A stretch of 64,000 bases of DNA from Collinsella ihumii (GTDB lineage: Bacteria; Actinomycetota; Coriobacteriia; Coriobacteriales; Coriobacteriaceae): the NCBI RefSeq assembly GCF_900046475.1, contig NZ_FCOU01000014.1:1-64000 (forward strand), in the 5' to 3' direction. The position numbers and the translations under genes were made by a program. A model generated the notes under the pieces. That model was not told the DNA's origin. It did no database searches and saw nothing but the letters and a program-made list of their open reading frames with translations. Below, piece after piece: positions 52,725 through 60,987 of this stretch; the first letter of the stretch is position 1, and each line of letters starts with the position of its first letter.

Positions 52725-54410
52725 ATGGCTGAAATCTTCAACAAGCCCATGGGTCGTCGCGCCTTCGTGGGCAGCGCTCTCGCTACCAGCGCACTCGCTG
52801 CGCTCGCCGGTTGCTCCAACGGCGGCAACACCGCAAGCTCCGGCTCCGGCACCGCTACCGACAGCAGCGCCTCGGGCGACAACGTCATGAGCTTCTACCT
52901 GTCCGAGCCCGCCTACATCGACCCGTACAACGCCCAGGAGAACCAGGGCACCGCGGTCGTGCGCGCCGTGTTCGACGGCCTGGTCACTTGGGACTGGGAC
53001 ACCAACGAGCCCAAGGCCATGTGCGCCACCGACCTGCCCGAGGTCTCCGAGGACGGCCTGACCTACACCTTCCATCTGCGCGAGGGCATGACCTTCCACA
53101 ACGGCGACCCCGTTGACGCCGCTTCCTTCAAGCGCGGCTGGGAGCGCCTGGCCGACGGCACCATGTCTGCCCCGTCCGAGATCGGCTACCACCTGGCCCC
53201 TGTCGCCGGCTACGCCGAGATGGCTGCCGGCGAGGCCACCGAGATCACCGGCCTCACCTGCCCCGACGAGCTGACCTTCCAGGTCCAGCTGACCGACCCC
53301 ATGGGCGACTTCGTGGCCGTCTGCTGCCACCCGGGTCTCGTGCCCGTTCCGCAGGCCGCTCTCGACGACCCCGCGTCGTTCCTCGAGCAGCCCATCGGCA
53401 ACGGCCCCTTCAAGATGGACGAGGCCTGGCAGCACAACCAGTACATCTCCGTCTCCCGCTTCGACGACTACTACGGCGAGGCGCCCAAGCTCGACGGCGT
53501 GTACTTCTCCATCCAGGCCGACCCGGACGTCGCCTTCCGTGAGCTGCAGTCCGGCTCCATCGACTTCGCGATGATCCCCACCGGCCAGATCCAGGACACC
53601 ATCGACCAGTACGGCCTGTCCGACGACGGCTTCACCGTCACCCCGGGCAAGCAGTGCCTCACCGGTACCGAGCTGTCCACCTACTACCTGGTCGTCAACT
53701 TCAACGACCCGGTGCTCTCCAACGCCGGCGTCCGTCGCGGCATCTCCTACGCCATCAACCGCCAGAACATCGTCGACACCCTGTACGAGGGCTATCGTGA
53801 GGCGGCCAACTCCATCATGCCGCTGTCCATCGACGACAACGAGCAGAACGTCTGGGCCGCCTGCACCTACGATCCCGAGAAGGCTGCCGAGGAGCTCGAC
53901 GCCGCCGGTTACCCTGCGGGCGAGGACGGCTCCCGTGGCATCAACGTGACGCTGGACTACAACGGCGACGGCGGTCATGAGGACATCATGTCCTCCATCC
54001 AGGCCGACCTCGAGGCCGTGGGCATCACGGTGACCCAGAACACCACCGAGTGGGCCACCTACCTGAACAACCTGTCCACCGGTCAGTTCCAGCTCGCCCG
54101 CCTCGGCTGGACGGCTGACTACCCGACCATGGACAACTTCCTGTACCCGAACTTCTTCAGCACCGCGGACAACAACTACGGCCCGTACAACAACCCCGAT
54201 GTCGACGCCGCCTTGCTGGCCGCCCGTCAGATCAACGACGAGGAGGAGCGCAAGGCCGCCTATCGCGAGATCTGCGCCACCATCGGCAACGACATGCCGG
54301 TCATCCCCATCATGTTCTACGCCCACAACTACGTTGGTACCGAGCGCCTCGCGAGCTTCAACTACGACGCTCAGACCATCCCGCACTTCGAGACTGCTGA
54401 GCTCGCCTAG
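52725..54410 (+). CDS. oppA: Oligopeptide ABC transporter substrate-binding lipoprotein
   Basis: 561 residues of SBP family 5. The leader has a twin-arginine-like GRRAFVGSALATSALAALAG and lipobox LAGC, so it is probably a lipoprotein, possibly Tat-dependent. The mature protein shows EPAYIDPYNAQENQGTAVVR, the domain hallmark GLTYTFHLREGMTFHNGDPV, and late YPNFFSTADNNYGPYNNPDV. It delivers peptides to OppBCDF. ATG 52725 follows AAGGAGG. It has its own terminator, so it can be made in excess of the transporter. Confidence 0.93.
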   Translation: MAEIFNKPMGRRAFVGSALATSALAALAGCSNGGNTASSGSGTATDSSASGDNVMSFYLSEPAYIDPYNAQENQGTAVVRAVFDGLVTWDWDTNEPKAMCATDLPEVSEDGLTYTFHLREGMTFHNGDPVDAASFKRGWERLADGTMSAPSEIGYHLAPVAGYAEMAAGEATEITGLTCPDELTFQVQLTDPMGDFVAVCCHPGLVPVPQAALDDPASFLEQPIGNGPFKMDEAWQHNQYISVSRFDDYYGEAPKLDGVYFSIQADPDVAFRELQSGSIDFAMIPTGQIQDTIDQYGLSDDGFTVTPGKQCLTGTELSTYYLVVNFNDPVLSNAGVRRGISYAINRQNIVDTLYEGYREAANSIMPLSIDDNEQNVWAACTYDPEKAAEELDAAGYPAGEDGSRGINVTLDYNGDGGHEDIMSSIQADLEAVGITVTQNTTEWATYLNNLSTGQFQLARLGWTADYPTMDNFLYPNFFSTADNNYGPYNNPDVDAALLAARQINDEEERKAAYREICATIGNDMPVIPIMFYAHNYVGTERLASFNYDAQTIPHFETAELA

Positions 54411-54454
54411 TTGCATGAAACGCATGGGTAAAATCCAGCACATGTGATGTTAAG

Positions 54455-54488
54455 CAGGACACCGTCAATGTGGCGGTGTCCTGTTTGT
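54455..54488 (+). terminator. Terminator after oppA
   Basis: CAGGACACCGTCAATGTGGC, then GGTGTCCTGTTTGTTG: arms CAGGACACCG/CGGTGTCCTG and a short U-run. Confidence 0.8.
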
Positions 54489-54489
54489 T

Positions 54490-54550
54490 GTGTTAGACCC
54501 CTGTAGCTAACACGTTGTACTTTCGCTTGATGCAGTGTTTGCCCTATACT
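54490..54550 (+). promoter_or_regulatory. Operator-like inverted repeat and promoter of oppBCDF
   Basis: GTGTTAG (54490-54496) and CTAACAC (54507-54513) form a perfect inverted repeat with a 10-base spacer. It stands just upstream of a possible promoter TTCGCT-N17-TATACT (54522-54550). A repressor acting here would control the transporter genes separately from oppA. Confidence 0.45.
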
Positions 54551-54626
54551 TGTAATTTCGCCGCGACAGGGGTCGATGAGCTGTGCCGCGGCGCGCTGTA
54601 AGAACCAGATGAGGGAGGGTATCGCT

Positions 54627-55664
54627 GTGATCAAGTACATCGCCAAGCGAATCCTACAGTTCATCCCCGTCTTCCTTGGCGTGACGCTGATTCTATTCAT
54701 CATGCAGAACGTCGTGCCGGGCGATCCGATCAAGCTGATCGCCGGTGAGAGGAAGCTCGATCCGACGACGGAGATGAACATCCGTGCCGCCCATGGTCTT
54801 ATCGAGACCGACGCCGATGGCAACATCATCTACGATGAGAACGGTGACACGATTCCGACGTCCATGCCCAAGCGCTACGTCAACTATCTGACCGATCTGC
54901 TCCAGGGTGACCTCGGCACCTCGTACCAGCGCGGTACGCCGGTCTCGAGCATCATCCTGCAGAAGTACCCCTACACGGTGCAGCTGGCGCTCGTGGCCAT
55001 CGTGATAGAGGCGATAGTGGGTATCGGCGCCGGCATCATATCGGCGATCAAACGATACTCGTTCTGGGACGTCCTGGTGACCCTGGTCACGTCCCTGCTG
55101 GTGGCCATGCCCGCCTTCTGGCTCGGCATGCTGCTCCAGCTCATCTTCGGCATCTGGCTGAAGGGTGCCACGGGCGGCGCCGTGTCGCTGCCGATCTCGG
55201 GCGTCGCCGGACCGCGCGCCCTGTACCCGGATTGGATGTACTACATCCTTCCCGCCATCACCCTGGCCTCCGTGTCGACGGCCTACACCGCGCGCATCAT
55301 GCGCTCGCAGCTGCTCGACGTCATGAACCAGGACTACATCCGCACGGCCAAGGCCAAGGGCCTGTCCAAGGGCGCGATCATCCGCAAGCACGCTCTCAAA
55401 AACGCGCTCATCCCGGTCGTCACCTACGTCGGTATGGACTTCGGCGCCATGCTCGCCGGCGCCATCCTGACCGAGACGGTGTTCTCCTGGCCCGGTATCG
55501 GCCGCGAGACCTACGTCGCCATCACCCAGCGCGACTGGCCCATCGTCATGGGTTCGGTCACGGTCATCGTCGTGGTGGTCATGGTCATCAACCTTATCGT
55601 AGACGTGAGCTACGCCTTCCTCGATCCGCGCATCAGGCTCGGCAGCTCCAAGAACGAGGGCTAG
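54627..55664 (+). CDS. oppB: Oligopeptide ABC permease OppB
   Basis: 345 residues from GTG 54627, behind GAGGGAGGG. First helix YIAKRILQFIPVFLGVTLIL, then the periplasmic block FIMQNVVPGDPIKLIAGERK typical of OppB/DppB. The BPD_transp_1 domain carries the coupling motif DYIRTAKAKGLSKGAIIRKH. Contacts OppC in the membrane. First gene of the oppBCDF run. Confidence 0.95.
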   Translation: MIKYIAKRILQFIPVFLGVTLILFIMQNVVPGDPIKLIAGERKLDPTTEMNIRAAHGLIETDADGNIIYDENGDTIPTSMPKRYVNYLTDLLQGDLGTSYQRGTPVSSIILQKYPYTVQLALVAIVIEAIVGIGAGIISAIKRYSFWDVLVTLVTSLLVAMPAFWLGMLLQLIFGIWLKGATGGAVSLPISGVAGPRALYPDWMYYILPAITLASVSTAYTARIMRSQLLDVMNQDYIRTAKAKGLSKGAIIRKHALKNALIPVVTYVGMDFGAMLAGAILTETVFSWPGIGRETYVAITQRDWPIVMGSVTVIVVVVMVINLIVDVSYAFLDPRIRLGSSKNEG

Positions 55665-55676
55665 GAGGCAGCGCAT

Positions 55677-56633
55677 ATGAATTACCCCGTTTCGCGTCCC
55701 GACGCACAGGCGTATGCCGATTCCATCGCCGTCGAGCACAGCGGCGTCGCATCCGCCGATAGCGGCAAGTCCCGCACCCTGTGGGGCGACGCGCTCGGAC
55801 GCCTGAAGAAGAACAAGCTCGCGGTGATCGCCGCGATCTGGATCCTGTTCATCATCGTGATCGCGCTCTCCGCCGACCTGTGGGTGCCCCAGGTCCTGGG
55901 CGACCCGAACTCGACGGCCGCCAACATGGCCGCCGAGTCGCGCCTCCCGCCGTCGCTCGAGCACCCGTTCGGCACCGACACCCTCGGCCGCGACGTGCTG
56001 TCCCGCGTCATCTACGGCGCGCGCATCTCGCTGACCGTCGGCGTGGTCGCCACCGGCATCTCCACCGCCATCGGCCTCGTGATGGGCGCCATCGCCGCGT
56101 ACTACGGCGGCATCTGGGACACCATCATCATGCGTCTGGCCGACATCTTCCTGGCGTTCCCCTACACGTTGTTCGTCATCGCCATGATCGCGGTCATCGG
56201 CAACGGCATCCAAAACGTGTTCATCGCCATCGGCATCCTCGGCTGGCCGAGTATCGCGCGCGTGTTCCGTTCCGCGATCCTGTCGGTCAAGCAGAACGAC
56301 TACGTCGACGCGGCGCGCGCCATGGGCGCTTCCGATCTGCGCATCATCGCCCGCCACATCTTCCCGAACTCCGTGGCCTCCATCGTCGTCTACGCGACCA
56401 TGAACATCGGCGGCGCCATCCTGACCGAGTCCGCGCTGTCGTTCCTCGGCATGGGCGTCGTCCCGCCCGATCCCTCGTGGGGAACGCTGATCCAGTCCGG
56501 CCAGCAGTACCTGCAGACCGAGCCCTGGCTCATGGTCCTGCCCGGCCTGGCGATTCTCTCCACGGTGCTTGCGTTCACGCTGCTCGGCGACGGCCTGCGT
56601 GACGCCCTCGACGTCAAGATGAAGGATGCATAA
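55677..56633 (+). CDS. oppC: Oligopeptide ABC permease OppC
   Basis: 318 residues from ATG 55677 (TAGGAGG). N-terminal cytoplasmic segment, first helix LAVIAAIWILFIIVIALSAD, then HPFGTDTLGRDVLSRVIYGA, the OppC/DppC hallmark, and coupling motif DYVDAARAMGASDLRIIARH. The stop overlaps the oppD start (TAATG). Confidence 0.95.
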   Translation: MNYPVSRPDAQAYADSIAVEHSGVASADSGKSRTLWGDALGRLKKNKLAVIAAIWILFIIVIALSADLWVPQVLGDPNSTAANMAAESRLPPSLEHPFGTDTLGRDVLSRVIYGARISLTVGVVATGISTAIGLVMGAIAAYYGGIWDTIIMRLADIFLAFPYTLFVIAMIAVIGNGIQNVFIAIGILGWPSIARVFRSAILSVKQNDYVDAARAMGASDLRIIARHIFPNSVASIVVYATMNIGGAILTESALSFLGMGVVPPDPSWGTLIQSGQQYLQTEPWLMVLPGLAILSTVLAFTLLGDGLRDALDVKMKDA

Positions 56634-57751
56634 TGGCAAAGCGTAAGAACGACTGGGTCGATCTCAAGGAGCAGCCGGTTCCTGAGGGCCAGCACCTGCT
56701 CGAGGTCGACAACCTCAAGATGTACTTCCATACCCAAGACGGCATCGTCCACGCGGTCGACGGCGTGTCCTATACGCTCGACCGCGGCGAGACGCTCGGC
56801 GTGGTGGGCGAGTCCGGCTCTGGTAAGTCGGTGACGCACATGACCATCATGGGCCTCATCGAGATGCCCCCGGGCAAGATCGAGGGCGGCGACATCCGCT
56901 ACCGCGGCCACTCCATCCTGGAGATGTCCGAGGAGGAGATGCAGCATATCCGCGGCAACGACATCGCTATGATCTTCCAGGACCCCATGACCTCCCTGAA
57001 CCCGGTCTACAAGATCGGCCGCCAGGTGGGCGAGGGCCTGCGCCTGCACCGCGGCTACTCCAAGGCCGAGGCGCTCAAGCGCGCCACCGAGCTGCTCGAC
57101 CTCGTGGGCATCCCCGAGCCCGAGAAGCGCGTGAACGAGTATCCGCACCAGTTTTCCGGCGGTATGCGCCAGCGCGTCATGATCGCCATGGCGCTCGCCT
57201 GCGACCCCGACATCCTGATCGCCGACGAGCCCACCACGGCGCTCGACGTGACCATCCAGGCGCAGATCATCGAGCTCATGCAGGAGATGCAGCAGAAGAA
57301 CGGCAACGCCATCATCATGATCACGCACGATCTGGGCGTCGTGGCCGACATGGCCGACAAGATCATGGTCATGTACGCGGGCCGTCCCGTGGAGTTCGGC
57401 ACGGCCGAGGAGATCTTCTACGACTCCCGCCATCCCTACACCTGGGGCCTCATCCGCTCCATCCCCGACCACGCGCTCGAGGAGAAGAAGGAGCTCACCC
57501 CGATCGCGGGCAACCCGCCGTCGCTCGTGAACCTGCCGAGCGGCTGCCCGTTCGCCCCGCGCTGCCCGTATGCCGTCGACGTCTGCCACGAGAAGGTCCC
57601 CGGCCACATCACGACCGAGACCGGCCATTACTCCGCGTGCCACTTCGCCGACGACCCGAACTTCCTCAAGTTCGCGCCCGAGAACTCCCGTACGCGTGCC
57701 GACCTGGCAGCGCGCCAGAAGGCCGCCTCGACCGAGAAGAAGGAGGCATAA
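56633..57751 (+). CDS. oppD: Oligopeptide ABC ATPase OppD
   Basis: 372 residues. Walker [20 protein letters not shown], signature [16 protein letters not shown], Walker [15 protein letters not shown], switch [11 protein letters not shown]. The C-terminal Opp/Dpp extension has the Cys-rich motif [20 protein letters not shown] that binds a 4Fe-4S cluster in some homologues. oppF starts on the next base after the stop. Confidence 0.96.
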   Translation: MAKRKNDWVDLKEQPVPEGQHLLEVDNLKMYFHTQDGIVHAVDGVSYTLDRGETLGVVGESGSGKSVTHMTIMGLIEMPPGKIEGGDIRYRGHSILEMSEEEMQHIRGNDIAMIFQDPMTSLNPVYKIGRQVGEGLRLHRGYSKAEALKRATELLDLVGIPEPEKRVNEYPHQFSGGMRQRVMIAMALACDPDILIADEPTTALDVTIQAQIIELMQEMQQKNGNAIIMITHDLGVVADMADKIMVMYAGRPVEFGTAEEIFYDSRHPYTWGLIRSIPDHALEEKKELTPIAGNPPSLVNLPSGCPFAPRCPYAVDVCHEKVPGHITTETGHYSACHFADDPNFLKFAPENSRTRADLAARQKAASTEKKEA

Positions 57752-58771
57752 ATGGCTGAGAACACCCCTCTGCTCAAGGTCGAGCATCTGTGCAAGGAGT
57801 TCCCTGCGGAGTCCGGCGTGTTCGCGGGCCGCTTCGCCAAGAAGGTCTCTGCCGTCAACGACGTGAGCTTCGAGATCATGCCGGGCGAGACGCTGGGCCT
57901 GGTCGGCGAGTCCGGCTGCGGCAAGTCCACGACGGGCCGTTCCATCATGAGGCTCACGCGGCCGACGTCGGGCAAGGTCTACTTCGAGGGCCGCGACGTT
58001 TCGAAGATGAACAAGCGCGAGCTCAAGGACCTTCGCCGTCAGATGCAGTTCATCTTCCAGGATCCGTATGCGAGCCTGAACCCCCGCATGACGATCGGCG
58101 AGATCATCTCCGAGCCGCTGCAGATCCACGGCGACGGTCGCAGCGCATCCGAGCGCAACAAGTACGTGCGCGAGCTGCTCGACATCGTCGGCCTGAACCC
58201 GGAGCACATCAACCGCTATCCGCATGAGTTCTCCGGCGGCCAGCGCCAGCGTATCGGCATTGCCCGCGCGTTCGCGCTGCATCCCAAGCTCATCATCTGC
58301 GACGAGCCGGTCTCCGCGCTCGACGTGTCCATCCAGGCCCAGGTCCTGAACCTGCTGAAGGAGCTCCAGAAGCAGTTCGGCACGGCATACCTGTTCATCG
58401 CGCACGACCTGTCCGTCGTGCAGCACATCTCCGACCGCGTGGCCGTCATGTACCTCGGCAAGATCGTGGAGCTCTCCGACTGGAAGACGCTGTACGCCGA
58501 GCCGCATCATCCGTACTCGCAGTCGCTCCTGTCGGCGGCCCCCATCCCGGACCCCGACCTGATGAAGTCCCGCCGCCGCATCATCCTCGCGGGCGATCCG
58601 CCCTCGCCGATCGATCCCCCGAGCGGTTGTCGCTTCCACACGCGCTGCCCGATCGCCAAGGAGATCTGCGGCGCCGAGCAGCCCGACTTCAAGGAAGTCG
58701 AGCCCGGGCACTTCTGCGCGTGCCACTTCGCGGCCCCGTATCCCATCAAGGAGTCCCATATCGATCTTTAG
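57752..58771 (+). CDS. oppF: Oligopeptide ABC ATPase OppF
   Basis: 339 residues. Walker [20 protein letters not shown], signature [16 protein letters not shown], Walker [15 protein letters not shown]. The C-terminal [20 protein letters not shown] is the partner Cys-rich motif. Forms a heterodimer with OppD. Confidence 0.96.
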   Translation: MAENTPLLKVEHLCKEFPAESGVFAGRFAKKVSAVNDVSFEIMPGETLGLVGESGCGKSTTGRSIMRLTRPTSGKVYFEGRDVSKMNKRELKDLRRQMQFIFQDPYASLNPRMTIGEIISEPLQIHGDGRSASERNKYVRELLDIVGLNPEHINRYPHEFSGGQRQRIGIARAFALHPKLIICDEPVSALDVSIQAQVLNLLKELQKQFGTAYLFIAHDLSVVQHISDRVAVMYLGKIVELSDWKTLYAEPHHPYSQSLLSAAPIPDPDLMKSRRRIILAGDPPSPIDPPSGCRFHTRCPIAKEICGAEQPDFKEVEPGHFCACHFAAPYPIKESHIDL

Positions 58772-58800
58772 GATCGATGCGCGCCTGTCCAGGTCGCTTG

Positions 58801-58832
58801 AGGCCCCGGCTGAAGAAGCCGGGGCCTTTTTG
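58801..58832 (+). terminator. Terminator after oppF
   Basis: AGGCCCCGGCTGAAGAAGCC, then GGGGCCTTTTTG: ten-base stem and U-run. Confidence 0.9.
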
Positions 58833-58951
58833 TTGGCGGTCGCCGCGGGGCGCCATCTTGTGCGCGTGGGCCGAGCAGCCCGATGATAGGGGGTTCGGTG
58901 GAGGTGCGCGCGAATTGCTACAATGTCCAAAACCTTGAGTGAGGAGCCTCT

Positions 58952-60646
58952 ATGCGATCGGATATTCGTGTGATGAGCCGTCGGGATCTGCTGCGCGCGA
59001 CTATGGCCGCGGCGGGCGCTCTGGCGCTTGCGGGGTGCACGGATCTGAGGGGCGGGGAAGGGTCCGCTGAGCTCGAGGGCGGCGACCCGCGCGAGGGTGC
59101 CATCGCCGTCTCGTCGGTCAAGCCGCTGTGCATCGACCCGTTCAACGCCGTCGACGAGGCGGGCGCCCAGATCTGCTTCCAGCTGTTCGACCCGCTCATG
59201 CGCTACGACTACGAATACGGCGTGCTCACCTGCCTTGCCGCCGAGAGCTACACGGCATCCGAGGACCAGCGCGAATTCACCTTCACTATCCGCGAGGCCT
59301 ATTTCCATAACGGCGAGGCGGTCCGCGCGCAGGATTTCAAGCGCGGATGGGAGCGCATCGCCAATCCGTCGAGCGCCGCCGCGGGGGTGCTGGGCGCCTC
59401 GAACGTCTCCTTCTTGCTCTCGCTCGTCGAGGGCTATCAGGACCTGCGCGAGGGGCGCGCGAGCGAGCTGTCGGGCATCGCCTGCCCCGATGACCGCACG
59501 CTTGTGGTCCGCCTGTCGTCTGCCTATGCCGACTTCCCCTATGTGTGCGCGCACCACTGCCTGGTGCCCGTGCCGGACGATGCCGACGCGGACGCCGAGG
59601 CGTTCTCGCGCATGCCGGTGGGCAACGGTCCCTACAAGATGACCGAGGCGTGGGACGGCCAGTCCGCGCAGATTGAGTTGTCCCGTTTTCTCGACTACGC
59701 GGGCACCGTCACGACGATCGACACGGTTCGCTTCACGTTCTACGACAGCGTGGACGACGCGTACCGTGCCTACGAGGCCGGTGACGCCACGCTGGCGCCG
59801 TGCCCGATCGAGAGCGTCGACGCCAACGCGGCGAGCTGGAAGTCCTCCGACGACGAGCGCCTGAGGATCACGTCGGGACGCCGCTGCGTGCTCGGCGTGT
59901 CGCCGGTCGTGTCGTATCTGGTCTGCAACACCTCGGTCGCCCCGCTGGACGATGTGCGCTTCCGCCGTGCGATCTCGCTCGCCATCGACCGCGACGGCAT
60001 CTCCAAGCGCGTCTACCGCGATGCGCGGATGCCTGCCGACGGCATCGTCGCGCCCGTGGTCCCCGGATACCGCGAGGGCGCCTGGCCGTACTGCATCCAT
60101 GACAACGACGCGGCCGAGGAGCTGCTCGACGAGCTGTACCCGGCGGGTGCGGGCGGCGCGCGCGACGTCACGCTGACGATCACCTACGGCGAGGATAGCG
60201 GGCAGAGAAACGCCATGGAGCAGATCGCCGAGAGCCTTTCTGCGGTGGGTATCGCCTGCGAGCTCGAGGAGCTGCCCTTCGAGGACCTCTACGTCCGCTA
60301 CCGCTCCGGCTCGTTCATGCTGGGGCGCTACGACTGGTCGTGCGATTTCGCCAGCATGGACAACGTGCTGTACCCGCTGTTCCATTCGGCGTCGCTCAGC
60401 GCGTACAACTTCTCCCGCTATGCGAACGAGCAGGTGGACACCTGCATCAACGAGGCGCGGTCGACGGGAAGCGAGGGGGAGCGCACGAGCAGGCTGCAGG
60501 AGGCGGAGGATATCGTCGCGCAGGACTGCCCGGTCATCCCGTATCTGTTCGGCAGCTATGCCTATGTGGGCAACCAGCGCATCGAGCAGCTCCATATCGA
60601 TGCCGACGGCTTCGCCCATCTGGGGGAGGCGGAGCTTGCGGACTGA
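58952..60646 (+). CDS. Second oligopeptide-binding lipoprotein (OppA paralogue)
   Basis: 564 residues, SBP family 5. Leader SRRDLLRATMAAAGALALAG with lipobox LAGC and a clear twin-arginine motif. Mature motifs are CIDPFNAVDEAGAQICFQLF, FTFTIREAYFHNGEAVRAQD, and FASMDNVLYPLFHSASLSAY. It parallels the 52725 product across its length (EPAYIDPYN and FHNGDPV counterparts), indicating a duplication. A TACAAT -10-like hexamer at about 58918 and the terminator upstream show separate expression. ATG 58952 follows GAGGAG. Probably feeds OppBCDF with a different peptide range. Confidence 0.9.
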   Translation: MRSDIRVMSRRDLLRATMAAAGALALAGCTDLRGGEGSAELEGGDPREGAIAVSSVKPLCIDPFNAVDEAGAQICFQLFDPLMRYDYEYGVLTCLAAESYTASEDQREFTFTIREAYFHNGEAVRAQDFKRGWERIANPSSAAAGVLGASNVSFLLSLVEGYQDLREGRASELSGIACPDDRTLVVRLSSAYADFPYVCAHHCLVPVPDDADADAEAFSRMPVGNGPYKMTEAWDGQSAQIELSRFLDYAGTVTTIDTVRFTFYDSVDDAYRAYEAGDATLAPCPIESVDANAASWKSSDDERLRITSGRRCVLGVSPVVSYLVCNTSVAPLDDVRFRRAISLAIDRDGISKRVYRDARMPADGIVAPVVPGYREGAWPYCIHDNDAAEELLDELYPAGAGGARDVTLTITYGEDSGQRNAMEQIAESLSAVGIACELEELPFEDLYVRYRSGSFMLGRYDWSCDFASMDNVLYPLFHSASLSAYNFSRYANEQVDTCINEARSTGSEGERTSRLQEAEDIVAQDCPVIPYLFGSYAYVGNQRIEQLHIDADGFAHLGEAELAD

Positions 60647-60737
60647 TGGGGTCCTGCGTCTTGGACGCAGGAAATAGCCTGTGACCTGCGGAACTGTACG
60701 GCTCGTGCAATCATTTCCAAATTTCTCAAAAAAGTAC

Positions 60738-60767
60738 TTGCGCGCGCGGGAGACTTTGGGTTAATAT
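60738..60767 (+). promoter_or_regulatory. tRNA-Leu promoter
   Basis: TTGCGC (60738-60743), 18-base spacer, TAATAT (60762-60767), 19 bases before the tRNA. Confidence 0.6.
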
Positions 60768-60786
60768 CTTTCTCGCTGAAAGGCAA

Positions 60787-60876
60787 GTCGGAGTGGCGGA
60801 ATTGGCAGACGCGCTAGCTTGAGGTGCTAGTGACCATTTCTCGGTCTTGCGGGTTCAAGTCCCGCCTCCGACACCA
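60787..60876 (+). tRNA. tRNA-Leu (GAG)
   Basis: Acceptor GTCGGAG/CTCCGAC with A73 and encoded CCA. Anticodon stem CTAGC/GCTAG closes TTGAGGT, giving anticodon GAG. A long class II variable arm (GTGACCATTTCTCGGTCTT region) and T-arm GCGGGTTCAAGTCCCGC are intact. Confidence 0.96.
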
Positions 60877-60885
60877 TCGAGTGTC

Positions 60886-60909
60886 AAGCCTCCTTCGGGA
60901 GGCTTTTTT
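60886..60909 (+). terminator. Terminator after tRNA-Leu
   Basis: AAGCCTCC-TTC-GGGAGGCTT followed by a six-T run. Confidence 0.9.
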
Positions 60910-60987
60910 GTTACCGATCGACCAAGTCGACTATACTGCGATACAAGTTCTGGGCGGCGCTTCGCGTCCGCCGGATCGGAGGTGCGC

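Noticed and set aside
56390-60619. A 1400-codon open frame antisense to the opp genes (and similar ones at 5141-7978, 44349-48140, 12564-15284)
   Set aside because: These are shadows produced by the strong third-position GC bias of the real genes on the other strand; their residues are Arg/Asp/His/Val-rich without family motifs.
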